Positions 7,388-15,164 of a stretch of DNA of 19,280 nucleotides are shown here, in pieces (position 1 is the first letter of the stretch; each line of letters opens with the position of its first letter). The DNA is from Gammaproteobacteria bacterium (GTDB taxonomy: Bacteria > Pseudomonadota > Gammaproteobacteria > UBA6429). A program made the position numbers and the translations under genes. The stretch is taken from the NCBI GenBank assembly GCA_003232015.1, contig QIKU01000177.1, forward strand, positions 1 to 19,280, given 5' to 3'. The notes beneath the pieces were generated by a model. The model was given only the letters and a program-made list of their open reading frames with translations, did not search any database and had not been told where the DNA came from.

Positions 7388-9205
7388 TTATATAATTGAC
7401 CAAACCTGAGTAAAGTCTGACTCTTCCTGCCAGTCATCATCATCATCATCAGGGTGATCCGAGTCCATCATATTATACTGGTATTGTGCGAATAAACCGG
7501 TGTTTTGTAATTGTTTACTGAGTTTAATGATCACTTCTTTGCCGACAATTTTTAGTTTAAGCTGCTGGCCGACCCGGAAAGGAACCGGACTGGTCACGAT
7601 GGTGCCAGGCTGATTGATGGCATTTAGCTCTGGCAGCATCAGTGTTCGCTGGTAATCCACATCCGCATCGTCAATAGCGGCTTTAATACCTACGGCAGCG
7701 GCATCGGGGGTCAGCATTTCAACACCCAGAGTCACGCCGCTGTTTTCTGAATATTTCATCCAGCGAATAACACCAATGCCCCATTTCCAGGTATGGCCGT
7801 CACCATTGCGGCGGATACTGACAAGTTCGCCGACCTGTACGTTGGTCTGGATGTCTGATTTATTTTGTATGCAATAGCCACTGGCACTTTCATTAACGAT
7901 AGCCCAGCTTTCGGCATGGTAAAGTAAGTCTTCTTTTTTGTTGGCAACTTTTGTGACTCTACCGGCGTCAAGTGGTGTGTAGCCTTTAGCCTGTTCGGTG
8001 GGATAAACTAAATTCCAAACATCCGGTTGTTTTATATTGACACTATTCACATCGGCGATGTCATAGTTTGCTTTACCGCTAAAGGGGTTGGGCTTGTCTT
8101 TGGTGCGGCTTCTGTTGTTCGGTGAGTGGCGTCTTGCTGAGTCACAGATAATCTGATGTGATGCACTTAAGCCAATGCCCACCAGTACCCGCTCATGCTT
8201 TTCTGAACGTGGGAAGTTACGCTTGGCGATAACGGCCCAGGCGGTGAGTAAGCGGCGTAATAAATCATGAGATAATTCAGGGGAAGACATTTCTATCCCT
8301 GTAATCGTTGTTTGCCCGGCATCTTTGGTATTTTGAATTTCATCACGAATGGTATCAGCCAGAATTTCAGTGTCGAGAGTGCGGCAATCGATTGAATTAC
8401 AGTCCTGATGTACCAGTGCAATATTGCGTGGTGGATTATCCATTGTTAAATTAACGGCAAAGTAACCCTGTGCAACTTCATTTTGTTTTATCTGGAACAA
8501 ATGGCTTTTTACCGTCCAGCGTTCCAGTGTGTTATGGACTTTGTGTACTTCACCCTGACGCAAACGGTAGGGTGAAGCGAGTGATAGCAATAAAATGCGG
8601 CTGTATTCTTCCGCTACGGTCGACTTTTTTATAAATATACGCTGGTTGTCGCTAACTTCGAGACGCAACAGTTTATGCTCTTCTGCGTAAGCATAGAGCG
8701 TGTGTATTTTAATCCATATTTTTTCCGGGTAGGGTGAGTAGACCTGATACGAGGTTAATAATACGCGGCTTAAACAGCTCATTGCTCGGTGAATAAGGGT
8801 AACGAGCAGTTTTTTATCGGTAAACAGAATGCTTTTTTCAAGCAAATCTTCAATACAAATAATATAACCCATGGCCAGCTGAGAATAGATTTCACGTGTT
8901 GCGGCAGCTACGCGCTGGCTTTTTTTTGGCAGGGGGAAACTGGTGCCTACAAAGTGCTTGCGCATGGCCGCGGTCACAAATTGCGTGGTTGGGCGTAGTT
9001 CTTCTAAAAAGCGGACACGATCTTTGTGTGCGTATTTAAGGCGGTTGGTTTCGACTAGCGCCTGGAAAACGAGCTTTGCTGTTTCACCGACATTTGCTTT
9101 TGGAAGTTCCGCCAGCCATTTTTCCACTTTTTTATGGCGAATATTAAACGCGCCTTTGGGTGGTTTTTGTCGGTCTGTAACCTCTAGCCCGAGCGCATTA
9201 CTCAC
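7388..9205 (-). CDS. Conserved protein with C-terminal PilZ-like domain
   Basis: A 605-residue cytoplasmic protein without signal peptide or membrane segment. Residues 1-400 form a large, mostly helical region I do not recognise. Residues about 430-500 look like a PilZ beta-barrel: NESASG at 438-443 fits the PilZ motif (D/N)xSxxG, and GVTLGVEML at 490-498 fits the closing strand. The preceding RxxxR of classical c-di-GMP-binding PilZ domains is not evident, so binding is uncertain. Residues 530-575 suggest a further beta-rich segment, and the end is very acidic, with six Asp in a row at 586-591. The start is GTG at 9205, supported by AGAGGA 7 nt upstream. It lies immediately upstream of the fimX-like gene on the same strand, which supports a role in c-di-GMP or type IV pilus control (inference). 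Confidence 0.72.
   Translation of the reverse strand: MSNALGLEVTDRQKPPKGAFNIRHKKVEKWLAELPKANVGETAKLVFQALVETNRLKYAHKDRVRFLEELRPTTQFVTAAMRKHFVGTSFPLPKKSQRVAAATREIYSQLAMGYIICIEDLLEKSILFTDKKLLVTLIHRAMSCLSRVLLTSYQVYSPYPEKIWIKIHTLYAYAEEHKLLRLEVSDNQRIFIKKSTVAEEYSRILLLSLASPYRLRQGEVHKVHNTLERWTVKSHLFQIKQNEVAQGYFAVNLTMDNPPRNIALVHQDCNSIDCRTLDTEILADTIRDEIQNTKDAGQTTITGIEMSSPELSHDLLRRLLTAWAVIAKRNFPRSEKHERVLVGIGLSASHQIICDSARRHSPNNRSRTKDKPNPFSGKANYDIADVNSVNIKQPDVWNLVYPTEQAKGYTPLDAGRVTKVANKKEDLLYHAESWAIVNESASGYCIQNKSDIQTNVQVGELVSIRRNGDGHTWKWGIGVIRWMKYSENSGVTLGVEMLTPDAAAVGIKAAIDDADVDYQRTLMLPELNAINQPGTIVTSPVPFRVGQQLKLKIVGKEVIIKLSKQLQNTGLFAQYQYNMMDSDHPDDDDDDWQEESDFTQVWSII
7433..7450. repeat. Six-unit trinucleotide repeat encoding an Asp run
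   Basis: Six consecutive Asp codons (five GAT and one GAC on the minus strand) encode the acidic run near the C-terminus of the PilZ-like protein. The in-frame unit could vary in copy number by slippage without breaking the reading frame. Confidence 0.6.
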
Positions 9206-9212
9206 GAATAAA

Positions 9213-9218
9213 TCCTCT
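9213..9218 (-). promoter_or_regulatory. Ribosome binding site fixing the GTG start of the PilZ-like gene
   Basis: AGAGGA on the minus strand lies 7 nt before GTG at 9205-9203. It supports that codon as the start. Confidence 0.65.
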
Positions 9219-9322
9219 TTTCTTCACAACAGTGATTTAAATTTGTAACTAATACTAAAAAAACCATGTTAACTCTCTGAATTATGACACATTTACTTGA
9301 CTGACTGTAGCAAATAGGATGC

Positions 9323-9385
9323 CAGTTAACCCGTTTGGGGGATAGCAGACGTTTTGGGTTAACCTGAAATAAGGCAGGTTAACCC
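9323..9385. repeat. Cluster of GTTAACCC inverted repeats at the 3' end of epmB
   Basis: Three copies of one 8-base half-site occur here: GTTAACCC at 9325-9332, GGGTTAAC at 9356-9363 and GTTAACCC at 9378-9385. Copies two and three belong to a perfect 11-bp inverted repeat, GGGTTAACCTG (9356-9366) and CAGGTTAACCC (9375-9385), with an 8-nt loop. Copies one and two can pair instead over 8 bp, so two mutually exclusive hairpins are possible. The 11-bp hairpin begins inside the last codons of epmB and could act as its 3'-end structure. No U-tract follows on either strand, so an intrinsic terminator is doubtful. Confidence 0.6.
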
Positions 9386-10386
9386 AGAATAGGCTGTTTG
9401 GCAGGTTCACCGCTGTTTTCACGGACTAATTGAGGGACTAAATAACCGGGAAGTTGCTCACGCAGCGCCTTTATCAGGGCTTTTGCTCGGCTGTCGCTGA
9501 CAGCAAAATGCTGTGCACCTTGCACTTTATCGAGCTGATGCAGGTAATAGGGTAGTACGTTGCAAGTGAATAACTGCTCACTTAACTCGCTTAATATGTC
9601 GGCACTATCATTTACCCCGGCCAGTAAAACACTTTGGTTTAAGAGCGTAATACCATTATCATTCAATAACTTAAGTGAACCTCTAACCTGGCTGTCCAGT
9701 TCGTTAGGGTGGTTAGAATGAACCACCGTAACTATTTTACAGCGGTGTTGATGTAAGTAATCACTTAGTTCGAGATCGATTCTGTCGGGGAGGATAATGG
9801 GGTAACGCGTGTGAATGCGGATACGTTTAATGTGACGGATGGGCTCAAGTAAATCCATCAGCCTGAATAGTTTGCTGTTGCTCAGGCTTAGGGGGTCGCC
9901 ACCACTGAGAATCACCTCGTGGATAGAGCGATCTTTTTGAATATATTCAATGGCTTGCCGCCAATTATTTGACGATTTGTGGCTTGAATAAGGAAAATGG
10001 CGTCGGAAACAGTAGCGGCAGTGGATACCACAGCTTGCAGTGGCCAGTAACAGGGCGCGGCCACGGTACTTATGGATAAGCCCAGGCACGGGCGTTGCGT
10101 CCAGGTCGCCGACCGGATCGGTGCAATAGTCAGGGTGTGGGCATTGTTCGTCAATTAACGGCAATATCTGACGTAACAGGGGATCATTGATGTTGCCTTT
10201 TTCAATGCGTGCCAGATAACTGTGGGTGACTTTTAGTGGGAACAGTCGGGCAGATCCCTTTGCCGCTGCAAGCAGGCTGTCGGGTAGCTTAAGTTGTCTG
10301 AGTAATTTAGTCGGACAACTAATGGCATTGTTAAGCTGTTTTTGCCATGAAGGGGTCTGACAGAAGGGGGCTATTCGCGGTATCAT
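9379..10386 (-). CDS. epmB: EpmB, EF-P-specific L-lysine 2,3-aminomutase (radical SAM)
   Basis: Converts (S)-alpha-lysine to (R)-beta-lysine, the donor for EF-P modification. The radical SAM cluster is C119-x3-C123-x2-C126, in ATASCGIHCRYCFRR. SGGDPLSL at 161-168 is the SAM-contacting GGD motif. K330 in GEPAK, near the C-terminus, aligns with the PLP-binding lysine of the aminomutase family. The 335-residue length fits EpmB (YjeK) and is shorter than catabolic KamA, and the N-terminal helical region matches EpmB. It is divergent from efp-epmA with 56 bp between it and the chosen EF-P start, which firmly supports the EpmB assignment over a lysine-degrading KamA. Its start is ATG at 10386, with a poor Shine-Dalgarno sequence. 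The stop codon lies within a hairpin (see 9323-9385). Confidence 0.94.
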   Translation of the reverse strand: MIPRIAPFCQTPSWQKQLNNAISCPTKLLRQLKLPDSLLAAAKGSARLFPLKVTHSYLARIEKGNINDPLLRQILPLIDEQCPHPDYCTDPVGDLDATPVPGLIHKYRGRALLLATASCGIHCRYCFRRHFPYSSHKSSNNWRQAIEYIQKDRSIHEVILSGGDPLSLSNSKLFRLMDLLEPIRHIKRIRIHTRYPIILPDRIDLELSDYLHQHRCKIVTVVHSNHPNELDSQVRGSLKLLNDNGITLLNQSVLLAGVNDSADILSELSEQLFTCNVLPYYLHQLDKVQGAQHFAVSDSRAKALIKALREQLPGYLVPQLVRENSGEPAKQPILG

Positions 10387-10432
10387 AGGCTTTTATTATT
10401 TGAAACCAAAACTCTTGATGAATACATTTGGC

Positions 10433-10436
10433 AGGA
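10433..10436 (+). promoter_or_regulatory. Ribosome binding site deciding the EF-P start
   Basis: AGGA lies 6 nt before ATG 10443. This supports that ATG over an in-frame TTG at 10428, and places the modified lysine at residue 34 as in E. coli. Confidence 0.75.
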
Positions 10437-10442
10437 TGGCAC

Positions 10443-11012
10443 ATGGCTAACTATAGCACCAATGAATTTCGCAGTGGCTTAAAAATAATGCTGGATAACG
10501 ACCCTTGCAGTATTATTGAAAATGAATTTGTAAAACCGGGTAAAGGCCAGGCGTTTAACCGGGTTAAAATCCGTAATCTAAAGACAGGCCGGGTACTCGA
10601 ACGTACTTTTAAGTCCGGTGAGTCGGTTGAAGCAGCCGATGTGCTTGAGACTGAAATGGAATATTCCTACACTGATGGTAGCACCTGGACGTTTATGGAC
10701 TCTGAAACCTACGAGCAGGTTTCTGCGGACGAAACAGCGGTTGGCGATGCCATGAAATGGCTGGTTGAACAGGAAACCTATACAATTACCTTATGGAATG
10801 ACAACCCTATCGGTGTGTCGGCTCCGAACCATGTTGTGTTAACCATTACAGAAACCGACCCCGGTGTACGAGGCGATACTTCCGGTGGTGGCGGTAAACC
10901 GGCGACCTGTAATACCGGTGCCGTGGTGCGTGTACCTTTGTTTATTGATATTGGTGAAAAAATTAAAGTCGATACACGTACCAGTGAGTATGTTGGTAGA
11001 GTTAAAGAATAG
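10443..11012 (+). CDS. efp: Elongation factor P
   Basis: Binds between the P and E sites of the ribosome and promotes peptide bond formation at polyproline stalls. The 189-residue product has the three beta-barrel domains of EF-P. It starts [17 protein letters not shown] and carries VKPGKGQAF with the modifiable lysine exactly at residue 34, as in E. coli. The C-terminal signature [24 protein letters not shown] is intact apart from minor substitutions. I chose ATG 10443: an upstream in-frame TTG at 10428 would add five residues not found in the family, and AGGA sits correctly before the ATG. The gene for the modifying ligase EpmA begins 2 nt after the stop, and epmB is divergent upstream, so a beta-lysylated EF-P is expected. 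No EpmC hydroxylase gene is in the window. Confidence 0.97.
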   Translation: MANYSTNEFRSGLKIMLDNDPCSIIENEFVKPGKGQAFNRVKIRNLKTGRVLERTFKSGESVEAADVLETEMEYSYTDGSTWTFMDSETYEQVSADETAVGDAMKWLVEQETYTITLWNDNPIGVSAPNHVVLTITETDPGVRGDTSGGGGKPATCNTGAVVRVPLFIDIGEKIKVDTRTSEYVGRVKE

Positions 11013-11014
11013 TA

Positions 11015-11974
11015 GTGAGTCATTGGAAGCCGAACACCACGATTGAAACATTAAAATGTCGGGCTAAGCTATTAACCATCGCCCGTCAGTTTTTTCAGGA
11101 TAACAACTACCTGGAAGTTGATACCCCCAGCTTATCACAGTCCACTACGCCCGATCCCAATATCGAGAGTTTTGTTACCGAATTTAATAACACGCGCTAT
11201 TTTTTACATACCTCGCCTGAATTTCCAATGAAACGTTTACTCGCTGCAGGCAGTGGTGCGATTTATCAAATCTGTAAAGTGTTCAGGCAGGGTGAAGCCG
11301 GGCGAAACCATAATCCTGAATTTACATTAATCGAATGGTACCAGCCCGGTATGCATTACCGGGCGTTAATAGAACAGGTCGATAAGCTTGTTCGGTTGTT
11401 ATTAAAAGCTAACCTGCCATTAAATGAAACCGTTTTATTAACCTACAAACAAGCCTTTGAACAGTTTGCAGGTTTTAACCCGTTAACGGCAAGTACCGAA
11501 CAATTACAAACCATTATTGCTGAAAATAAAATCCAATTACATCAGCAAACATTAACACAGGACGCTTATCTGGATTTAATCATGAGTGTTATCGTTCAGC
11601 CCAACTTGCCAAAAGATAAACCGGTTTTTATTTACGATTACCCCGCAACACAGGCAGCCTTAGCCAATATTCGCAAAGATAAAGAGCATGTTGCCGAGCG
11701 TTTTGAACTATTTATTAACGGGGTAGAACTGGCAAATGGTTATCAGGAGTTGTTAGATGCCAGCGAGCAACAGCAACGTTTTGAAAATGAAAATAAACAA
11801 AGGTTAGCAGCTGGGCAACAAATTATCCCCGTCGATACGCATTTAATTGCAGCTCTACAGCAGGGTATGCCGATGGTGTCAGGTGTTGCACTAGGGTTCG
11901 AACGTATACTGATGTTGGCAACAGATAAAAATAGCATTCAGGATGCTATCGCTTTTACGGCGGACAAGGCGTAA
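11015..11974 (+). CDS. epmA: EpmA, EF-P beta-lysine ligase (LysRS-like)
   Basis: Activates (R)-beta-lysine with ATP and attaches it to Lys34 of EF-P. The 319 residues are a class II lysyl-tRNA synthetase catalytic core with no anticodon-binding domain, which distinguishes EpmA (GenX/PoxA/YjeA) from LysRS. Visible motifs are the N-terminal LEVDTPSLSQ (33-42), motif 2 around FRQGEAGRNHNPEFTLIEW (90-108), GVELANGYQEL (236-246) and motif 3 GVALGFERILML (290-301). Translation starts at GTG 11015, 2 nt after the EF-P stop, with a weak Shine-Dalgarno sequence, so translational coupling with efp is likely. The direct efp-epmA pairing with divergent epmB makes the assignment secure. Confidence 0.95.
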   Translation: MSHWKPNTTIETLKCRAKLLTIARQFFQDNNYLEVDTPSLSQSTTPDPNIESFVTEFNNTRYFLHTSPEFPMKRLLAAGSGAIYQICKVFRQGEAGRNHNPEFTLIEWYQPGMHYRALIEQVDKLVRLLLKANLPLNETVLLTYKQAFEQFAGFNPLTASTEQLQTIIAENKIQLHQQTLTQDAYLDLIMSVIVQPNLPKDKPVFIYDYPATQAALANIRKDKEHVAERFELFINGVELANGYQELLDASEQQQRFENENKQRLAAGQQIIPVDTHLIAALQQGMPMVSGVALGFERILMLATDKNSIQDAIAFTADKA

Positions 11975-12207
11975 GGCGATTTATCGGTATTAGTAAAGTC
12001 AGGTGTTCTTTTCTTTAATCATTGCTGGGGATTGATAGAATTGCCTGGGACTTAAGCTGCCTGCTTTGCGAGTTAGTGCTTTGCCAATGCAATTTTTGAC
12101 AGAATAGGGTAACATTCCTGCCTTAATTAATGTCGTAGTCACTGGCGAACCAGATGCGGCATTAAAACCATTAACCATCTGATTTATATGTACTTTATGA
12201 GGCTGAA
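11975..12207. other. Intergenic leader before glyA, no feature resolved
   Basis: This 233-bp gap probably contains the end of the efp-epmA transcript and the glyA promoter. A TTGACA hexamer at 12096-12101 lacks a fitting -10. I find no riboswitch, PurR-like palindrome or strong terminator. Confidence 0.4.
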
Positions 12208-13461
12208 ATGTTTAAAAAAGATATGACAATTGCAAGTTTTGACGACGAACTCTGGCAGTCGATGGAAAAAGAGCGGGTGCGCCAGGAAGAACATATCGAG
12301 CTCATTGCCTCTGAGAATTACACCAGCCCACGCGTGATGCAAGCACAAGGTTCCGTGCTCACCAATAAATACGCCGAAGGCTATCCAGCCAAGCGTTATT
12401 ACGGCGGCTGTGAACATGTGGACGTTGCCGAGCAGTTGGCGATAGACAGGGTTAAAGAATTGTTTGGTGCTGATTATGCCAATGTGCAACCGCATTCCGG
12501 TTCGCAAGCCAATGCAGCTGTTTATATGGCGCTGTGCCAACCAGGTGATACGGTACTAGGGATGAGCCTGGCCGATGGCGGGCATTTAACTCACGGTTCA
12601 AAGGTGAGTTTTTCTGGCAAAATATATAATGCCGTGCAGTATGGTTTAAATAATGACACGGGTGAAATTGATTATGAACAGGTTGAGGCGCTGGCCAAAG
12701 AACACAAACCAAAAATGATTGTGGCCGGCTTTAGCGCCTATTCACGTATTGTTGACTGGCAGCGTTTTCGCGATATTGCCGACAGTGTGGGCGCGTACTT
12801 AATGGTGGATATGGCGCATGTGGCCGGTTTGGTTGCTGCGGGCGTTTACCCGAACCCAGTTGGCATTGCCGATGTGACCACATCAACCACTCACAAAACA
12901 TTGCGCGGCCCTCGCGGTGGTATTATTTTAGCTAAGCGCAACGAAGAAATTGAAAAGAAGTTTAACTCGGCTATTTTCCCCGGTATTCAGGGTGGCCCGT
13001 TAATGCATGTCATTGCAGCTAAAGCGGTTGCTTTTAAAGAAGCGCTTTTGCCTGAATTTACAACTTACCAGAAGCAGGTTGTGGTGAATGCGCAAGCGAT
13101 GGCTAAAGTATTAATCGAGCGTGGTTACAATATTGTTTCCAAAGGCACTGACAACCATTTATTCCTTGTTGATCTTATAAATAAAGGCATGACCGGCAAA
13201 GAAGCAGATGCCGCGTTAGGCGCAGCCAACATTACGGTAAATAAAAACTCCGTACCGAATGATCCACAGTCACCTTTTGTAACCAGTGGTTTGCGTATTG
13301 GTACACCGGCTATTACCACCCGTGGTTTTAACGAAGCCGATGCCGCCGAACTGGCAGGCTGGATTTGTGATGTGCTGGATAATCTTGGTGACCAGTCGGT
13401 GGCGGATTCGGTTAAACAAAAAGTATTGGAAATTTGTAAGCGGTTGCCGGTTTATGGTTAA
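12208..13461 (+). CDS. glyA: Serine hydroxymethyltransferase
   Basis: PLP enzyme interconverting serine and glycine with transfer of the one-carbon unit to tetrahydrofolate; cytoplasmic. The 417-residue length equals the bacterial norm. Visible are [10 protein letters not shown] at 31-40, [15 protein letters not shown] at 58-72, the cofactor-contacting [15 protein letters not shown] at 201-215, and [15 protein letters not shown], where K230 forms the Schiff base with PLP. GAGG 6 nt before the ATG at 12208 supports the start. nrdR follows after 37 bp, and glyA-nrdR-rib is a common gammaproteobacterial arrangement. The one-carbon units serve purine and thymidylate synthesis. Confidence 0.98.
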   Translation: MFKKDMTIASFDDELWQSMEKERVRQEEHIELIASENYTSPRVMQAQGSVLTNKYAEGYPAKRYYGGCEHVDVAEQLAIDRVKELFGADYANVQPHSGSQANAAVYMALCQPGDTVLGMSLADGGHLTHGSKVSFSGKIYNAVQYGLNNDTGEIDYEQVEALAKEHKPKMIVAGFSAYSRIVDWQRFRDIADSVGAYLMVDMAHVAGLVAAGVYPNPVGIADVTTSTTHKTLRGPRGGIILAKRNEEIEKKFNSAIFPGIQGGPLMHVIAAKAVAFKEALLPEFTTYQKQVVVNAQAMAKVLIERGYNIVSKGTDNHLFLVDLINKGMTGKEADAALGAANITVNKNSVPNDPQSPFVTSGLRIGTPAITTRGFNEADAAELAGWICDVLDNLGDQSVADSVKQKVLEICKRLPVYG

Positions 13462-13498
13462 ACGCTTTTGACTTTACTAATCTTAAACACGAGCCTGA

Positions 13499-14005
13499 AT
13501 GTACTGTCCATTTTGTAACGCAGAAGATACTCGAGTCATTGATTCACGTTTAACCAATGACGGCTCCAGTGTGCGTCGTCGGCGTGAATGTACGGAATGC
13601 AGTGAACGTTTTACGACTTTTGAAACAGCTGAGTTGGTGATGCCGAAGGTAATAAAAAACAGCGGTCGTCGTGAACCGTTTAATGAAGAAAAATTAGTGG
13701 CGGGTATTTCGCGTTCACTGGAAAAGCGGCCGGTGGACACCAATAAAATTGAAGCCAGCGTTAGTCGTATTTTAAAGCGTATTCGTGCAACCGGTGAACG
13801 TGAATTGCATTCGTCGTTAATCGGTAACTGGATTATGGACGAACTGCGCGATTTAGATCAGGTGGCTTTTGTGCGCTTTGCTTCCGTTTACCGCAGCTTT
13901 GAAGATGTCAGTGCCTTTCAGGATGAGATCGAGAAATTAAAAAACGTGCCATCACCCGAAGATAAACGTAAACAGCAATCGTTGTTACCGGATGATGATA
14001 AGTAG
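13499..14005 (+). CDS. nrdR: Transcriptional repressor NrdR
   Basis: Represses ribonucleotide reductase operons according to the bound nucleotide (ATP or dATP). The 168 residues begin with a zinc ribbon (C3, C6, C31, C34; MYCPFC and ECTEC) containing the basic [13 protein letters not shown]-binding segment, followed by an ATP-cone from about residue 48 to 138 ([16 protein letters not shown] at 51-66). The C-terminal tail is acidic and polar. The length is slightly above the typical 150-160. It starts 37 bp after glyA and ribD begins 11 bp after its stop, so it is probably in the same operon. I found no clear NrdR box in the window; its targets lie elsewhere. Confidence 0.96.
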   Translation: MYCPFCNAEDTRVIDSRLTNDGSSVRRRRECTECSERFTTFETAELVMPKVIKNSGRREPFNEEKLVAGISRSLEKRPVDTNKIEASVSRILKRIRATGERELHSSLIGNWIMDELRDLDQVAFVRFASVYRSFEDVSAFQDEIEKLKNVPSPEDKRKQQSLLPDDDK

Positions 14006-14016
14006 CGAGTGATAAT

Positions 14017-15141
14017 ATGTCCACCTTTAATGCTTATGACCATGAATTTATGTCACGTGCCATCCGGCTGGCAAAAAAAGGCTTAAACACAACACACCCT
14101 AACCCACGAGTGGGTTGTGTTATCACGCAGGATAATATGGTTGTTGGCGAAGGCTGGCATAAAAAAGCGGGTGAAGCACATGCCGAAATTAATGCTTTAC
14201 TGCATGCCGGTCGCCAGGCAAAAGGGGCGACCGTTTACGTTACCCTTGAACCGTGTTGCCACACCGGCAAAACCCCACCGTGTACCGACAGCTTAATTAA
14301 AGCGGGCGTGGCACGTGTGGTTGCGGCCATGCAAGATCCGCACGACAAGGTTGCCGGGCAGGGTTTTGAAAAATTAAAACAAGCCGGTGTTGAAGTACAA
14401 GTTGGTTTATTGGAAGAACAAGCTCGTTTACTGAACCTGGGTTTTATCAAACGAATGCAGCAGGGCTTGCCGTTTGTGCGAGTGAAAATGGCCATGAGTG
14501 TCGATGGCCGAACGGCAATGGCATCAGGTGAAAGCAAGTGGATAACAGGCGAAGCCGCACGTCATGATGTGCAATACTGGCGGGCACGCAGCTCGGCCAT
14601 GCTAACCGGCATTGGCACTATTTTACATGACGACCCTTCGCTGACCGCACGTTTAGGTAATCCAGTGCTGAAACAGGCCGGTGTGCAAGTCGGTAGCTTG
14701 CAACCTGTGCGTGTTATTTTAGACAGTGACCTTAAATTATCACCCACGGCAAAAGTCATCCAGCAAGGTGGTGATGTTTTAGTTTTTAGTAACAACATTG
14801 ATGAACAAAAGATAACGGCGTTAGAAGAAGCGGGCGTCAAGGTGATGTATATTGAAAAAGGGGACGATGGCCTGGATTTATTAGTTATTCTCAAATATCT
14901 CGCCTCTTTACAAATAAATGAAGTGATGGTTGAAGCGGGTGCAAACCTTGCTGGGAGCTTTATTGCAGCAGGTTTAGTGGACGAGCTGATTATTTATATG
15001 GCGCCTGTTTTAATGGGAAATAATGCCCGCGGGCTGTTTAATTTGCCACTCATTCGGCAAATGAGCGATAAAATTCAGTTAAATATCAAAGAAATACGGC
15101 AATTTGGCGAAGATATTCGAATTATCGCAACACTCTCCTAA
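14017..15141 (+). CDS. ribD: RibD, riboflavin deaminase-reductase
   Basis: Carries out the second and third steps of riboflavin synthesis: deamination of the pyrimidine product of GTP cyclohydrolase II, then NADPH-dependent reduction of the ribosyl side chain. The 374 residues comprise an N-terminal cytidine deaminase-fold domain (about 1-148) with zinc ligands H55, C80 and C89 and the proton-shuttling E57 (HAE and PCCHTGKTPPC), and a C-terminal DHFR-like reductase domain (about 149-370) with VKMAMSVDGRTA near 156-167. Both domains look complete. The gene is 11 bp downstream of nrdR with only a weak ribosome site, and ribE follows after 23 bp. Confidence 0.96.
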   Translation: MSTFNAYDHEFMSRAIRLAKKGLNTTHPNPRVGCVITQDNMVVGEGWHKKAGEAHAEINALLHAGRQAKGATVYVTLEPCCHTGKTPPCTDSLIKAGVARVVAAMQDPHDKVAGQGFEKLKQAGVEVQVGLLEEQARLLNLGFIKRMQQGLPFVRVKMAMSVDGRTAMASGESKWITGEAARHDVQYWRARSSAMLTGIGTILHDDPSLTARLGNPVLKQAGVQVGSLQPVRVILDSDLKLSPTAKVIQQGGDVLVFSNNIDEQKITALEEAGVKVMYIEKGDDGLDLLVILKYLASLQINEVMVEAGANLAGSFIAAGLVDELIIYMAPVLMGNNARGLFNLPLIRQMSDKIQLNIKEIRQFGEDIRIIATLS

Positions 15142-15150
15142 TATACCTTA

Positions 15151-15156
15151 TATAAT
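15151..15156 (+). promoter_or_regulatory. Consensus -10 element abutting the ribE start
   Basis: A perfect TATAAT lies 8 bp before the ribE ATG (15165), followed by the palindrome TAGCGCGCTA at 15156-15165. A transcript starting 7-9 nt past this -10 would begin at or next to the ATG and so be nearly leaderless. No good -35 is visible at 16-18 bp upstream, so promoter activity is not certain. Confidence 0.38.
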
Positions 15157-15164
15157 AGCGCGCT

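Noticed and set aside
10400..10428. TTGAAA, 17 bp, TACATT promoter-like pair before efp
   Set aside because: Spacing is ideal, but the predicted start near 10435 would remove most of the ribosome site, so I do not call it.
10428..10442. In-frame TTG start five codons upstream of EF-P
   Set aside because: The resulting MAGWH extension is absent from the family; the ATG at 10443 has proper AGGA spacing and puts the modified lysine at residue 34.
12096..12101. TTGACA upstream of glyA as a -35 box
   Set aside because: No matching -10 occurs 15-19 bp downstream.
12184..12540. 118-codon frame antisense to the glyA start
   Set aside because: It overlaps conserved glyA sequence and its leader, with low-complexity His/Cys-rich translation; a shadow frame.
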